Origin: Phytohabitans maris
Lineage (GTDB): Bacteria; Actinomycetota; Actinomycetes; Mycobacteriales; Micromonosporaceae
Assembly: GCF_031085175.1 (NCBI RefSeq)
Contig: NZ_JAVHUY010000006.1
Location: 186,001-250,000 of the forward strand
DNA length: 64,000 bases
Reading direction: 5' to 3'
Part shown: in pieces, positions 25,147 through 34,808 of the stretch
Position numbering within the stretch: position 1 is the first letter of the stretch
Layout of the letters: each line of letters begins with the position of its first letter
Made by a program: the position numbers and the translations under genes
The notes under the pieces: generated by a model
Database searches by the model: none
What the model saw: only the letters and a program-made list of their open reading frames with translations
Told to the model about the DNA's origin: nothing

Positions 25147-25903
25147 CGGCGGGGGTGCCGGTGCCGCAGCGGCGGCACAGCACCGGGTGGAGCAGGCGGG
25201 CCAGGTCGGCCCGGTCGGCCACCGCGCGGGGAAAGGCGAGCCGGGCACGGTACTCCCGGCCGGGAGCGCCGAGCGAGACCACGAAGCCGTAGCGGTCCAG
25301 GCGGACCACGCGGGGCGGCGGGCCGGCCGGGCCGCGATGGCCGCTGTCGGCGAGCTGGCGCCGGATGAACTCCGCCATCTCCTGCACGTGGTGATCGGCC
25401 AGGTCGGTCAGCAGGTCCCACTCGACGGCCTGGAGCGGGTCGGGCTCGGCCGCGGCGTACTCGTCCGGGTCGATCTCCCTCATCCGCCCGCCGGTCTCCA
25501 GGCGGACCTCCGCCGGTTCCAGCCGGAACATGACCTGGCCTCGCCCCACGTCCAGCAGGTCGCCGACGGGGTCGATCTCGACGAAGTCCTGCGCGGCCTG
25601 GCGTGCCTCGACGCCGGTGAGGGGCGCGGCCCAGCCGGAGACCCACACGCGGCCGAGCGTCGGCGAGCCGGCGACCGGGGGCACGTCCTGCACGTCCAGC
25701 ACCACGGCCACGTCGTCGGCGCCCTCCGCCGGGCGCAGCGACTCGGCGAGCTCACCGTCCGCCGGCACCAGCATCAGCACCCGGCCGGCCGCGTCGGTGG
25801 CGTGCCGTACCCGGTGCGGGCTGGGCCGGCAGGCGATGTGCGCGTTGCCGGGGAGCCGGCCGGCGGCCAGGGTACGGGCGACCTCGGCGGGGCTGGGCTG
25901 CAT
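25088..25903 (-). CDS. DUF2470 protein related to heme-utilisation flavin-split-barrel proteins
   Basis: A 271-residue protein. The N-terminal half resembles the pyridoxamine-phosphate-oxidase split barrel used in HugZ-like heme proteins, and a DUF2470 domain occupies about residues 150-240, with ADHHVQEMAEFIRRQ. It opens with MQPSPAEVARTL. Tandem iron boxes lie just upstream, which supports a role in heme or iron use, but no catalytic residue can be assigned from sequence alone. The tail PAAVDQGLGGAARHTTHPP is encoded by a hairpin repeat and is probably not part of the original protein. ATG 25903 has a GGAGG site 8 bases upstream. Confidence 0.8.
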   Translation of the reverse strand: MQPSPAEVARTLAAGRLPGNAHIACRPSPHRVRHATDAAGRVLMLVPADGELAESLRPAEGADDVAVVLDVQDVPPVAGSPTLGRVWVSGWAAPLTGVEARQAAQDFVEIDPVGDLLDVGRGQVMFRLEPAEVRLETGGRMREIDPDEYAAAEPDPLQAVEWDLLTDLADHHVQEMAEFIRRQLADSGHRGPAGPPPRVVRLDRYGFVVSLGAPGREYRARLAFPRAVADRADLARLLHPVLCRRCGTGTPAAVDQGLGGAARHTTHPPTP

Positions 25904-25921
25904 GTCGGAGACCTCCGGCGG

Positions 25922-25955
25922 TTAGGTTAGGCTTAGTAAGGGCAGGCTAACCTAC
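25922..25955. promoter_or_regulatory. Two overlapping IdeR/DmdR-type iron boxes
   Basis: Compared with the consensus TTAGGTTAGGCTAACCTAA, bases 25922-25940 match at about 14 of 19 positions and bases 25937-25955 at about 15 of 19. The first copy has a perfect left half and the second a nearly perfect right half. They lie 19 bp upstream of the DUF2470 start and 19 bp upstream of the rpsD start, so one iron-dependent repressor could cover both promoters. Confidence 0.6.
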
Positions 25956-25973
25956 TCGAACGGAGACGTCTAC

Positions 25974-26582
25974 GTGAACCAGGCTCGACCCAAGGCGCGC
26001 ATCTCGCGGGCGCTCGGCTTCCCGCTGACCCGCAAGGACACCCGGTACTTCGAGCGCCGTCCGTACCCGCCGGGCGTGCACGGACGGTCGCGCCGCAAGA
26101 CCTCCGACTACCAGGTGCGGCTGCTGGAGAAGCAGCGGCTCCGCTTCCAGTACAACATCAGCGAGAAGCAGATGCGGCGGACCTTCGAGGAAGCGCACCG
26201 CAGCACCGCCAAGACCGGTGACCTGCTCGTCTCGCTCCTGGAGCGGCGGCTGGACGCGGTGGTCTTCCGCGCCGGGCTGGCCCGCACCATCTACCAGGCA
26301 CGCCAGGCCGTCGCGCACGGGCACATCACCGTCGACGGGGCGAAGGTCGACCGTCCCTCGTACCGGGTGAAGCCGGGTCAGGTCGTCCAGGTGCGCGAGT
26401 CGAGCCGGCAGAAGGCGCCGTTTCAGATCGCGGCCGCCGGGGCGCACGTGGACGGGCCGACCGCGCCGTACCTGTCGACCAACCTCGCCGAGCTGACCAC
26501 GACGCTGCTGCGCGCGCCGGAGCGCCGCGAGGTGCCGGTGATCTGCGACGAGCAGCTGGTCGTGGAGTTCTACTCGCGCTGA
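25974..26582 (+). CDS. rpsD: 30S ribosomal protein S4 (uS4), cysteine-poor form
   Basis: A 202-residue S4, which binds 16S rRNA early in 30S assembly. It carries [21 protein letters not shown], the S4 RNA-binding region [22 protein letters not shown], and the C-terminal [14 protein letters not shown]. The N-terminal zinc-binding Cys cluster of the C-plus form is absent. It stands alone rather than with rpsM-rpsK-rpoA, and may be the only S4 (as in Streptomyces) or a paralogue. GTG 25974 has a GGAG site 8 bases upstream. Tandem iron boxes lie directly before it. Confidence 0.94.
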   Translation: MNQARPKARISRALGFPLTRKDTRYFERRPYPPGVHGRSRRKTSDYQVRLLEKQRLRFQYNISEKQMRRTFEEAHRSTAKTGDLLVSLLERRLDAVVFRAGLARTIYQARQAVAHGHITVDGAKVDRPSYRVKPGQVVQVRESSRQKAPFQIAAAGAHVDGPTAPYLSTNLAELTTTLLRAPERREVPVICDEQLVVEFYSR

Positions 26583-27304
26583 GCCGTCTTCTCCCGCTTT
26601 TCTCCCGGGGCGCCTGTCGCGGCCGTCGCCGCCGTTTTCCCGGTCGCCGCGGCCGCTTTTTCGGTCGTGGCGATCGCGGCGGCTTTTTCGGTCGCGGCTG
26701 TCGCGGCCGCCGTCCCCAGGTCGCCGGTCACGTAGCGCTGCACGTTGGGGCCGATCGCCGCCACCACCACCTCGGGTGCGGCGGAGGCGAGCGGCTCCAG
26801 CTTCAGCACGTACCGCACCATGGCCAGCCCAGCCATCTGCGACGCGACAAGGCTGGCCCGCAGCGGCGACTCGGCCGGCTCGGTGGTCAGCTTGGGCAGC
26901 ACGTGGCGGATCATCTGCGTGGTCACGAACTCGCGCAGTAGCCGCGCGGTCCAGTCGTTGCTGACCGCCGAGCGCAGGAGCGCGACGCCCGCGGCGCCGG
27001 CCGGCGAGTCCCAGATCCGCAGGAAGAACCGGACCAGCCGCTCGCCGATCTCCTCCGCCCCGCCGGCGAGCACCTGCGGGAGCACCTCGGCCGGGTCGAT
27101 CGGAAAGTTCATGCAGGTCTTGAAGAGCTGCTCCTTGGTACCGAAATAGTGATGGACCAGCGCCGGGTCGACGCCGGCGCTGGTCGCGATGCCTCTGATG
27201 GACGCGGCCTCGAAGCCGCGCTCGGCGAACGTCTCCCGGGCCGCGGTGAGGATCGACTCGCGGGTGTCCGGGTTGCCGGGGCGGCGCCCGGTCCGTCGTG
27301 CCAT
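26570..27304 (-). CDS. TetR-family transcriptional regulator
   Basis: A 244-residue repressor. The helix-turn-helix is in residues 12-58 ([20 protein letters not shown], then [20 protein letters not shown]). The ligand-binding part follows to about residue 195. The last 50 residues are a low-complexity tail of Ala, Thr, Lys and Glu with repeats of ATEKAAA, unusual for the family. It is the third gene after the ABC-2 ATPase and permease, 44 bp from the permease, and probably controls that operon. Its 3' end overlaps rpsD by 13 bp. Confidence 0.9.
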   Translation of the reverse strand: MARRTGRRPGNPDTRESILTAARETFAERGFEAASIRGIATSAGVDPALVHHYFGTKEQLFKTCMNFPIDPAEVLPQVLAGGAEEIGERLVRFFLRIWDSPAGAAGVALLRSAVSNDWTARLLREFVTTQMIRHVLPKLTTEPAESPLRASLVASQMAGLAMVRYVLKLEPLASAAPEVVVAAIGPNVQRYVTGDLGTAAATAATEKAAAIATTEKAAAATGKTAATAATGAPGEKREKTAQRE

Positions 27305-27347
27305 GTGCTTCCTTACCTCGGTACCTCTGGGCCGTGCGGCGGCTCTC

Positions 27348-28085
27348 TCAAGCCGTGCGGCGCCGGAGCGTGGCCGCGGCCAGCACGAGGGCGACCACGA
27401 CGCAACCGCCGACGATGCCGAGGTCGCGCCAGAGCGTGGCGGTGGGATCGGCGTGCGCGCCGACCTCCTGGAGCGCCTCCACCGCGTACGACAGCGGCAG
27501 CACGTCGCTGATCGCCTCCAGCCACCCCGCCATCTGATCCCGGGACACGAACAGCCCGCACAGCAGGATCTGCGGGACCGCTACGACTGGCATGAACTGT
27601 ACGGCCTGGAACTCGGTGCGGGCGAAGGCACTGCAGAACAGGCCGAGCGCCACGCCGAGCACCGCGTTGACCACCGCGATCAGGATGACCAGCCCGGTGC
27701 TGCCGGCGGTGTCGAGATCGAAGAGCCAGTACGCCAGGGCGGCCGCCACCGAGGCCTGGACCGCCGCCGCGAGGCCGAACGCGATCCCGTACCCGAACAG
27801 CAGGTCGAGCTTGCCCAGCGGGGTGGTCAGCAGCCGCTCGAGCGTGCCGCTGGTGCGCTCGCGGAGCATCGCGATGCTGGTCACCAGGAACATGATCACG
27901 AACGGGAACACGCCGAGCATCACCAGCGCGATCCGGTCGAAGACCATGGGCTGGTCGTCGTACATGAAGTAGAGCAGGGCGAGCAGCAGCGCCGGCACGA
28001 CGATGAGCATGGCCACCGTACGCCGGTCGTGCAGCAGCTGTCGCAGGATGCGCACGATCGTGGCGCCGAGGATCCGCGCGCTCAT
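27348..28085 (-). CDS. ABC-2 type exporter permease
   Basis: A 245-residue membrane protein with six hydrophobic segments (first near residues 22-40, last near 222-240). LRERTSGTLERLLTTPLGKLD is the conserved ABC-2 cytoplasmic loop. It pairs with the ATPase encoded immediately upstream: the ATPase stop and this ATG overlap as ATGA at 28082-28085. Drug or antibiotic export is the commonest role of such pairs when a TetR gene follows, but the substrate is not shown. Confidence 0.9.
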   Translation of the reverse strand: MSARILGATIVRILRQLLHDRRTVAMLIVVPALLLALLYFMYDDQPMVFDRIALVMLGVFPFVIMFLVTSIAMLRERTSGTLERLLTTPLGKLDLLFGYGIAFGLAAAVQASVAAALAYWLFDLDTAGSTGLVILIAVVNAVLGVALGLFCSAFARTEFQAVQFMPVVAVPQILLCGLFVSRDQMAGWLEAISDVLPLSYAVEALQEVGAHADPTATLWRDLGIVGGCVVVALVLAAATLRRRTA

Positions 28086-28801
28086 GCCGTCACCTCCTGG
28101 GCCCTGATCAGCCTGAGGAACGCCTCGTCGAGGTCGTCGGTGCCGGCGCTCTCGCGCACCGCCGCGGGCGTGTCGTCGGCGATCAGCGCGCCCTCGCGGA
28201 TCAGCAGGAGCCGCTCGCAGCGCCCGGCCTCGTCCATCACGTGGCTGGAGACCAGGATGGTCGTGCCCTTGCCGGCCAGGTCGTGAAACTGCTTCCACAG
28301 CTCGTCGCGGAGCACCGGGTCCTGCCCGACGGTGGGCTCGTCGAGCACCAGCAGCTCGGGCTCGCCGAGGATCGCGCAGGCCAGCGACGCGCGGCTGCGC
28401 TGCCCGCCGGAGAGGGTGGCGACGAGCTGGCTCGCCGCGTCGGCCAGCCCCACGTCGGCGACCGCCCGCTCGGCAGTGGCCGCGTCGTAGCCGGAGAGCG
28501 CGGCGAAGTAGCGGGCGTTTTCCCGGACGGTCAGGTCGGCGTAGACGCTCGGGGCCTGGGTGAGGTAGCCGACCTTGCGGCGCAGCGGTGCCGCCCCGGC
28601 CGGCTCGCCCAGCACCATGATCGAGCCCGACCGCACGACCTGGACGCCGACGACCGCCCGCATGAGGGTGGTCTTGCCGCTGCCGCTGGGACCGAGCAGC
28701 CCGGTGACGCTGCCGCGCGGGATCATGCAGGTGAGCCCGTGCAGCACCCGCCTCTTTCCACGCTCCACGACGAGGTCCTGGACCTCGATCGCGCTGGTCA
28801 T
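28082..28801 (-). CDS. ABC transporter ATP-binding protein
   Basis: A 239-residue ATPase that energises the ABC-2 permease. Walker A GPSGSGKTTLM, signature LSGGQRSRASLA, Walker B LLVLDEPTVGQDP and the switch His in VSSHVMDEAGRCER are all present. ATG 28801 starts MTSAIEVQDLVVERG; a frame extension upstream is less likely because a palindrome lies there. First gene of the ATPase-permease-TetR operon. Confidence 0.93.
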   Translation of the reverse strand: MTSAIEVQDLVVERGKRRVLHGLTCMIPRGSVTGLLGPSGSGKTTLMRAVVGVQVVRSGSIMVLGEPAGAAPLRRKVGYLTQAPSVYADLTVRENARYFAALSGYDAATAERAVADVGLADAASQLVATLSGGQRSRASLACAILGEPELLVLDEPTVGQDPVLRDELWKQFHDLAGKGTTILVSSHVMDEAGRCERLLLIREGALIADDTPAAVRESAGTDDLDEAFLRLIRAQEVTA

Positions 28802-28820
28802 GGTCTCCTCCAAAAACTCA

Positions 28821-28831
28821 TCATCCGATGA
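28821..28831. promoter_or_regulatory. Candidate TetR operator upstream of the ABC-2 operon
   Basis: TCATCCGATGA is an 11-bp palindrome 20 bp upstream of the ATPase start. A nearby GATGA at 28843 repeats the right half. The TetR gene is the last gene of the operon, so autoregulation through this site is reasonable. Confidence 0.4.
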
Positions 28832-28919
28832 ACTCAACGCTAGATGAAATCATGCTCGCACTCAAGTCGGCGTTTCCCGCGAGCCCGGCGGTCTCTACCG
28901 GCCGGGCGGCTCCGGTGGC

Positions 28920-28949
28920 TTGACTTCGAGTGGGCTCTAACTGGAAGTC
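28920..28949 (+). promoter_or_regulatory. MerR-type promoter/operator
   Basis: TTGACT (28920-28925) can serve as a -35 box. It overlaps the inverted repeat GACTTCGAGT (28922-28931) and ACTGGAAGTC (28940-28949), with arms matching at nine of ten positions. Such a palindrome just downstream of a -35 box is the classic MerR-family arrangement. The MerR gene starts eight bases later. Confidence 0.5.
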
Positions 28950-28957
28950 TGGGACGC

Positions 28958-29326
28958 ATGACGATGACGGTCAGTGAGGCCGCGGAGCAGGTCGGTCTCA
29001 CCACGTACACGTTGCGGTGGTACGAGCAGGAGGGTCTCGTCGAGCCGGTGGGACGCGACTCGGCCGGCCGCCGGCGGTACACCCAGCAGGACCTCGACTG
29101 GCTGATCCTGCTGACCCGGCTGCGGCGCACCGGCATGCCGGTGCGGGACATGCGCCGGTACGCGGAGCTGGCTCGCGAGGGCGACAGCACGCTCGCCGCC
29201 CGCCGCCGCATCTTCGAGGCGCACCGCGACCGGGTGCTGGCCCGGATCTCGGAACTCGAAGAGGACCTGAAGGTCCTCAACTACAAGATCGAGGTGTACG
29301 GGAAGATGGAGCAGGAACCGTGCTGA
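28958..29326 (+). CDS. MerR-family transcriptional regulator
   Basis: A 122-residue regulator. The MerR helix-turn-helix is TVSEAAEQVGLTTYTLRWYE followed by QEGLVEPVGRDSAGRRRYTQ. The dimerisation coiled coil spans about residues 75-118 (RRIFEAHRDRVLARISELEE). ATG 28958 gives the canonical start. Its stop lies four codons... within the first bases of the aldo/keto reductase gene, an overlap that implies co-transcription and points to the reductase as its target. Confidence 0.9.
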   Translation: MTMTVSEAAEQVGLTTYTLRWYEQEGLVEPVGRDSAGRRRYTQQDLDWLILLTRLRRTGMPVRDMRRYAELAREGDSTLAARRRIFEAHRDRVLARISELEEDLKVLNYKIEVYGKMEQEPC

Positions 29327-30321
29327 CCCGCCACATCGCCGGTGCCCCGGTCTCCGCGCTCGGCCTGGGGTGCATGGGCATGAGCATGGCGTACGGCCCG
29401 GCCGACGACGCCGAGTCCACCCGCGTGCTGCACCGCGCGCTCGACCTGGGCGTCAACCACTTCGACACCTCCGACGCGTACGGTGCGGGCGCCAACGAGC
29501 GGCTCCTCGGCCCGGTGGTGCGGGCGCGGCGGGACGAGGTGTTCCTGGCGACGAAGTTCGGGATCCGGCTGCCGGACGGCGCCTCGCACTCGGCGGTGCC
29601 GGGCACGCGGGTGGACAGCGGCCCGTCCTGGGCGGCCGCCGCGTGCGACGCCTCGCTGGGACGGCTCGGCATCGAGACGATCGACCTGTACTACCTGCAC
29701 CGCCGCGACCCCGCCACGCCGATCGAGGAGACGGTCGGGGCGATGGCCGCGCTGGTCGCGGCCGGCAAGGTACGCCACATCGGCCTCTCCGAGGTCAGCC
29801 CGGCGACCCTGCGGGCCGCGCACGCGGTGCACCCGGTCGCGGCCGTGCAGATGGAGTACTCGCTCTTCAGCCGCGAGGTCGAGGACGAGATGCTGGCGGT
29901 CTGCCGCGAGCTGGGCGTGACGCTGGTGGCGTACTCGCCGGTGGGGCGCGGCATGCTGACCGGCACGATCACCGGCACCGACCAGCTCCAGCGGGAGGGC
30001 GACTACCGCGCGAACGGCGCGCCCCGCTTCTCCGCCGAGGCTCTCCCGACCAACCTCGCCCTCGCCGGCGAGGTGCGCGAGGTGGCCGCCGAGATCGGCT
30101 GCACACCCGCACAGGCCGCGCTGGCGTGGGTGCTCGCGCAGGGCGAGGAGGTGGTGGCCATCCCGGGTACCAAGCGGGTGCGCTACCTGGAGGAGAACAC
30201 GGCCGCCGCCGACCTGGCGCTCACGCCCGAGCAGGTGTCCCGCCTCTCCGCGGCGGTACCGAGGGCCGCGGTCGCCGGTGCCCGGTACGCCGAGGCCGCG
30301 ATGCGCTTCGTCGGCCACTGA
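29320..30321 (+). CDS. Aldo/keto reductase
   Basis: A 333-residue NADPH-dependent oxidoreductase of the AKR superfamily. The catalytic Asp and Tyr are in HFDTSDAYGAGANERLLG, the Lys in FLATKFG and the His in DLYYLHRRDP. The C-terminal AIPGTKRVRYLEEN binds the cofactor phosphate. GTG 29320 overlaps the merR stop by seven bases. Substrates are probably reactive aldehydes or ketones, with induction through the MerR protein; the specific one is unknown. A perfect 19-bp hairpin ends the transcript 62 bp downstream. Confidence 0.92.
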   Translation: MLTRHIAGAPVSALGLGCMGMSMAYGPADDAESTRVLHRALDLGVNHFDTSDAYGAGANERLLGPVVRARRDEVFLATKFGIRLPDGASHSAVPGTRVDSGPSWAAAACDASLGRLGIETIDLYYLHRRDPATPIEETVGAMAALVAAGKVRHIGLSEVSPATLRAAHAVHPVAAVQMEYSLFSREVEDEMLAVCRELGVTLVAYSPVGRGMLTGTITGTDQLQREGDYRANGAPRFSAEALPTNLALAGEVREVAAEIGCTPAQAALAWVLAQGEEVVAIPGTKRVRYLEENTAAADLALTPEQVSRLSAAVPRAAVAGARYAEAAMRFVGH

Positions 30322-30383
30322 GCCAACGTTCGCGGGCGCGGCCGGGCTGGCCCCGCTGCCCCGCGTTCACGGGCGGACCTGGC

Positions 30384-30432
30384 AGATCTTGGAGAGTTAG
30401 GGTTCGTATGGCGCCCTAACTCTCCAAGATCT
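30384..30432. repeat. GATC-ended hairpin, type C, perfect 19-bp stem
   Basis: AGATCTTGGAGAGTTAGGG (30384-30402) pairs exactly with its reverse complement at 30414-30432; the loop is 11 bases. It lies between convergent genes and should stop transcription from both sides. Its AT content is well above the local average. Confidence 0.75.
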
Positions 30433-30436
30433 CTTG

Positions 30437-33400
30437 CTAGAGGGCGAGCACCCGGTCGAGGAAGTCGCGGTACTGCTGCATGGCGACCCGCAGCGCCTCG
30501 GTGTCCGGGGCGTCCGCCTGCCGGCGCGGGTCCAGGTCGACCTGCTCGGCCAGCAGCCGCTCACCCAGCGCGTGCACCGCGCTGGCGACGAGCGCCTGGG
30601 CCTGCGCGACGGCGGCGACCGGATCGTCGACGAAGTTCGCCTTGATCAGCTGCCAGTCCTCGCGGAACCGCTGGGCCGCTTCCTCACTCCAGACCGCGAT
30701 CTGCGTCTCCGCCAGGTCGCCCGGCCCCCGTTGCGTGGCCTCTTCGAGCTCGCCGTGGTGTGCCTCACCCTCACCGAGTACCGCGAGGGCTGCCGGCGCC
30801 CCGACCGCGGCGGCCTCGTCGGCGGCGCTCTGCTCCGCATCGGCGTCGGCGGCCGTCTCGCCGGCTTCCGCTTCGACGGCGCTCTCGTCGGTGGCGGCCG
30901 CGGGCGCGTCGCCGTCGACGGGCGGGACCGTCCAGTCGTGGTCGTCACCGACCGGCGGCGCACTGGCCGTCAGCGGCGCCACGACCGGCTCCGGGTTGGA
31001 CCAGTCCTTGTCCAGAACTCCTGCGGCCGGGGTGACCTCCCGCTCGGCGGTGGCATCTGTCGGTTGAATGATTTCCTCCTCAATGAGTGTCTCGTCGGCC
31101 GCCCGATCCGCCGGCTCCGCCCACGCGTCGGTGACGGCCGCCCCGTTGATGCCGGGTACGACCTCGGCGGGAGCATCAGCAGGCGAAAGCGACCCCGAAG
31201 GCGCGCCGAACGCGCCGACCTCGGCCGGCTGGTCGAGGTCCAGGTCAGGATCAGCGCCGGCGCCGCTCACATCACCGGCGTCGTCTTCCGCGCCGGCGGT
31301 CTCGGCCGCGCCCTCAGCACCGGGGGCCGCCTCGACGTCCGTGCCGGCCCATGCCTCTGCGGCCGCTGCCTCGCTGGCCTCAGCCCCCGCGTCGGTCTCG
31401 GCCGTAGCCACTTCGCCCTCGCCCGCAGCCTCCGCGTCGGCGGCCGCCGCCGTTTCGGGCTCCGCCTCAGGCACCGTCTCGGGCTCCACCTCGGCAACGG
31501 CGCTTGTCGCCGGCGCGCTCTCGGCCTCGGCGGCCCCTGTGTCGCTGTCGCCTTCGGCGGTGTCCTCGACCGCGACCAGCGGCTCAGGCTCCGCTTGAGC
31601 CACAGTCTCGGCGCCGGCGTCCGTCTCGGTCTCCGGCCCGGCCTCGGCGTCGGGCTCGGCTGCCGCAATGGTGTCAGCCTGTGGCGCCGTGTCGACCTCA
31701 GCCTCAGCCCCGACTGCGTCCTCGGCCCCGATGGCGTCCCCGGCCCCGACGGTGGCCTCTGTGTCGAGGGCGTCCTCGGCCTCGACGGTGGCCTCGGCCG
31801 CTGGCTCTGCCTCGGCGGCGGTGTCGGGCTCGGCGGCGATCTCCGTCTCGGGCGCTGCGAGATCCTCCGCGGCGACCGCCTCGGCATCAAGCGCCGCGGG
31901 CTCCTCCTGCGCGACGGCCTCCGCCGCCGGCTCGCCGATCGCGTATGCGCCGTCGATTTCACTGTCCACGGCTGGTTCAGGGTCGCCGGTCGTTTCGCCG
32001 TCCACGGCTGTTTCGGAGTCGACAGCCGCTTCGTCGTCCACGGCGGGCGATGCGGCGAGGCTGGCTTCCGTGTCCACCTCGGACACCGCGCCGGCGTCGG
32101 TCGCCAAGACCGGCTCGGCGTCGACTTCGGACTCCGTCTCCTCTTCCGCTCCTGGTTCAGCTTCCGCTCCTGGCTCAGCGGCAGCCTCCGCGACCTCGGC
32201 GGTTGGGGCGTCGCCGTCCGCCTCCGCGTCGGCGTCGGCTGTCGCATCCGCCTCGGCCTCGGCTTCGGGCGTCGCGTCCGTTTCGAAGTCGGCGTCTGCG
32301 GGCGCGTCCGCTCCGGCGTCCGGGATGACCCCCGCCTCGGCGTCAACGTCCTCAGTGGACTCCCCGGCGGTTGCGATGATCGCGGTCGGCTCTTCCACCT
32401 CGGCTGGCGTCCCGGTCTCGGTGTCCACCGCAGCGTCAGCAGGGGCCTCGGCCTCCGCCTCCGTCACGGCGGCGGTCTCGGCCGCGGGCTCGGTCTCCGC
32501 CGCAGCTTCGGCGTCGTCGGCCGTTTCCACGGCAGGCGCGGTCTCCGCGTCGGCGTCGCTTTCGGTGCCCACCTCGGCTTCGGGTTCCGTGACGGCTGCG
32601 GCCTCCGGCTCGGTCCCGGCGGCCGCTTCAACTTCGGATTCCGCGACGATCTCGGCCCCGACTTCGGCTGCGGCTTCCGGCTGGGACCCGGTGACTTCGG
32701 CTTCGGGCTCGGCCCCGACCTCTGCTCCGGGTCCCGTCTCGGCGGCGGCTTCGGCATCAGGCGCGGCGAGGAGGGCGGGGTCGGCCTGTGGCTCCGCGGG
32801 TGCGTCGCCTTCGGCCTCGCCCGTTGCGGCCTCGCCCGTTGCGGCCTCGCCCGTCTCGGCTTCGGCAGTCTCGTCGATGACGCCCGTCGCGGACTCGCTC
32901 CCCTCCGCTTCGGCCGCCTCTGTGGACGCCGCCTCACCGGAACCGGCCTCGGGGGCGATCCCAGCAGCAGCGTCGACCGCGTCGGCCTCGGCAGCACCGG
33001 TGGTCTCGGTAGCACCGCCATCCACGGCGGTCTCGGCCTCGATGCCGGGCACAGCGCCTGCCTCGGCGTCTGCCTCGACCGGCTCGGCCTGCGCGTCCAC
33101 CACGGCGTCTGCCCCGACCGGCTCGGCCTGCGCGTCCACCACGGCGTCTGCCCCGACCGGCTCAGGCTGCGCGTCCACTGCGGCGTCGGCTGCTGGCTCG
33201 GGCTCGGCGGCTGGCTCGTCCTCGACCTCCGTGGCCGGATCGGCGCCGGCCTCCGGCCGGGTGTCGGCTTCCGGCGGGGCCTCGGCCTCGATCGCGTCGG
33301 CTTCGGCCCCGGCGACGGGGTCCACCTGGGGTGCGGTCGCGACCTCGGCTACCGGCTCCGCGACCGGGTCGGCGTCGTTGTCTGCCGTGGGCTCGGCTGC

Positions 33401-34549
33401 CGCGCTCTCGGCCTCCGGCTCGGCGGCGACCGCGTCGATGGTGGCGTCGAGAGCCGGCGGGGTGCCGTCGGTGGCGGGCTCGGTGGGTGTCTCGGCGACC
33501 GCGTCGGACTCGGGAGTCGGCGCGTCGGGCTCGGCGTCCGTTTCCAGGTCCGGCGCCGCGTCCACCATGACAACCGCCTCGGGCGTTTCCACCTCGGCCT
33601 CCGGCTCGGCGGTCGGGGCCTCGGCGTCCGAACCAATGGCGTCCGCGACGTCCGTGTCAGGGGCCGCTGCTTCGGCGTCCGCCGGCGCCTCCGGCTCCAG
33701 CATCACCTCAGCCTCCGCCTCGGCCTCAGCCTCGACGGTGGAGACGGCGTCCGCTTCGGGCGCGGAGGCGGCGTCGGCCTCGGGCGCGGCCTCGATGATG
33801 GAGGCGGCCTCCGCCTCGGGCGCGGCCTCAACGGCGGAGACGGGGTCCGCCTCGGGCTCGGCCTCGATGATGGAGGCGGCGTCCGCCTCAGGCGCGCGGA
33901 CGGGGTCGGCTTCGGGCGCGGCCTCGATGATGGAGGCGGCGTCCGCCTCGGGCGCGGGGACGGCGTCCGTTTCGGGTGCGGAAACGGGGTCGGCTTCGGG
34001 CTCGGCCTCGACGGTGGAGGCGGCGTCCGCCTCGGGTGCGGAGACGAGGTCGGCCTCGGGCTCAGCCTCGACGGTGGAGGCGGCGTCCGCCTCGGGCGCG
34101 GGGACGGGGTCGGCTTCGGGCTTGGCCTCGACGATGGGAGCGCCGGGAGCGGAGGTGGCGTCCGCCTCCGTGGTGGAGGGTGGGGCTTCGGGGGTGGCGG
34201 CGTCAGGGGCCGCGGGGGTGTCGTACGGGGCGGGCGGGGCCGAAGGCGGAGTGGAGGAGTCGATCAGCTGGTCGGTGAGCGGGGGGAGGGGGGACTCCTG
34301 GGCCCGTTCGCGCGGGACGATGATCGGGATCTCCGTCGTCGGCTCGTTGAGAGCGGTGGTACCCGAGGGGAGAGCGGTGGTACCCGAGGGGGCGGTGGTG
34401 GTTTCCCCCGGGGGGAGGGCCGTGGTCGGCTCCGCGGAGAGGTCGGAGGGCTGGCGCTGACCGGGCAGCAGCCCGGCGGGTATCACGGGGAGTGCCGCGG
34501 TGGTCTCGGTGTCGTCGTGCTCGGAACCTGGCGTGGGGGTGGGCTGCAT
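30437..34549 (-). CDS. Giant ultra-acidic Ala/Glu/Asp/Pro-rich repeat protein
   Basis: A 1370-residue protein from ATG 34549. Residues 1-80 are rich in Thr/Pro with [15 protein letters not shown] repeats. About 1000 residues of low complexity follow, built from units such as [14 protein letters not shown] and [13 protein letters not shown]. Only three Lys occur in the whole protein and very few Arg lie in the repeat region. The C-terminal 90 residues are different: a helical domain with [20 protein letters not shown] and [19 protein letters not shown], of a type seen at the end of other actinobacterial proteins. No signal peptide or membrane segment is visible. It could be a scaffold or an extended spacer; the function is unknown. 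Confidence 0.75.
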   Translation of the reverse strand: MQPTPTPGSEHDDTETTAALPVIPAGLLPGQRQPSDLSAEPTTALPPGETTTAPSGTTALPSGTTALNEPTTEIPIIVPRERAQESPLPPLTDQLIDSSTPPSAPPAPYDTPAAPDAATPEAPPSTTEADATSAPGAPIVEAKPEADPVPAPEADAASTVEAEPEADLVSAPEADAASTVEAEPEADPVSAPETDAVPAPEADAASIIEAAPEADPVRAPEADAASIIEAEPEADPVSAVEAAPEAEAASIIEAAPEADAASAPEADAVSTVEAEAEAEAEVMLEPEAPADAEAAAPDTDVADAIGSDAEAPTAEPEAEVETPEAVVMVDAAPDLETDAEPDAPTPESDAVAETPTEPATDGTPPALDATIDAVAAEPEAESAAAEPTADNDADPVAEPVAEVATAPQVDPVAGAEADAIEAEAPPEADTRPEAGADPATEVEDEPAAEPEPAADAAVDAQPEPVGADAVVDAQAEPVGADAVVDAQAEPVEADAEAGAVPGIEAETAVDGGATETTGAAEADAVDAAAGIAPEAGSGEAASTEAAEAEGSESATGVIDETAEAETGEAATGEAATGEAEGDAPAEPQADPALLAAPDAEAAAETGPGAEVGAEPEAEVTGSQPEAAAEVGAEIVAESEVEAAAGTEPEAAAVTEPEAEVGTESDADAETAPAVETADDAEAAAETEPAAETAAVTEAEAEAPADAAVDTETGTPAEVEEPTAIIATAGESTEDVDAEAGVIPDAGADAPADADFETDATPEAEAEADATADADAEADGDAPTAEVAEAAAEPGAEAEPGAEEETESEVDAEPVLATDAGAVSEVDTEASLAASPAVDDEAAVDSETAVDGETTGDPEPAVDSEIDGAYAIGEPAAEAVAQEEPAALDAEAVAAEDLAAPETEIAAEPDTAAEAEPAAEATVEAEDALDTEATVGAGDAIGAEDAVGAEAEVDTAPQADTIAAAEPDAEAGPETETDAGAETVAQAEPEPLVAVEDTAEGDSDTGAAEAESAPATSAVAEVEPETVPEAEPETAAAADAEAAGEGEVATAETDAGAEASEAAAAEAWAGTDVEAAPGAEGAAETAGAEDDAGDVSGAGADPDLDLDQPAEVGAFGAPSGSLSPADAPAEVVPGINGAAVTDAWAEPADRAADETLIEEEIIQPTDATAEREVTPAAGVLDKDWSNPEPVVAPLTASAPPVGDDHDWTVPPVDGDAPAAATDESAVEAEAGETAADADAEQSAADEAAAVGAPAALAVLGEGEAHHGELEEATQRGPGDLAETQIAVWSEEAAQRFREDWQLIKANFVDDPVAAVAQAQALVASAVHALGERLLAEQVDLDPRRQADAPDTEALRVAMQQYRDFLDRVLAL
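33077..33185. repeat. 39-bp tandem repeat within the acidic-protein gene
   Basis: Units start at 33077, 33116 and 33155 and begin GACCGGCTCGGCCTGCGCGT. The period is 13 codons. Copies one and two differ at only one or two bases, so this part duplicated recently, while most other repeats in the gene have diverged. Confidence 0.7.
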
Positions 34550-34808
34550 GACTGTGGTGTCCTCCGTCCGCTCGGCTGGGCCCCGGCGAGCGGATGCCGG
34601 GGTGCCCGGTGCGCCCGTACGTGATCTTCGGCGAGCGCAGCAGCCCACGGGAAGGCGGACGTCGCGCCGAACCGTTGCGATTCTGGCCCAGCCTGACAAC
34701 TGGGCACCCCGCCGGAGACCCTGGCGGCGCACCGACAACCTACCGTCCAGCGGTCCTTCGCACAGCCCCTCGAAGAGCATCAAATCCCTTGCGGAACAAT
34801 TGGACACT

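Noticed and set aside
30434-34624. A 1396-codon open frame on the plus strand, antisense to the acidic protein
   Set aside because: The product is a Gly/Arg/Leu/Val-rich repeat with no domain. The frame is open because the sense strand repeats GCN/GAN codons, whose complement lacks stops. The minus-strand frame has the sensible C-terminal domain.
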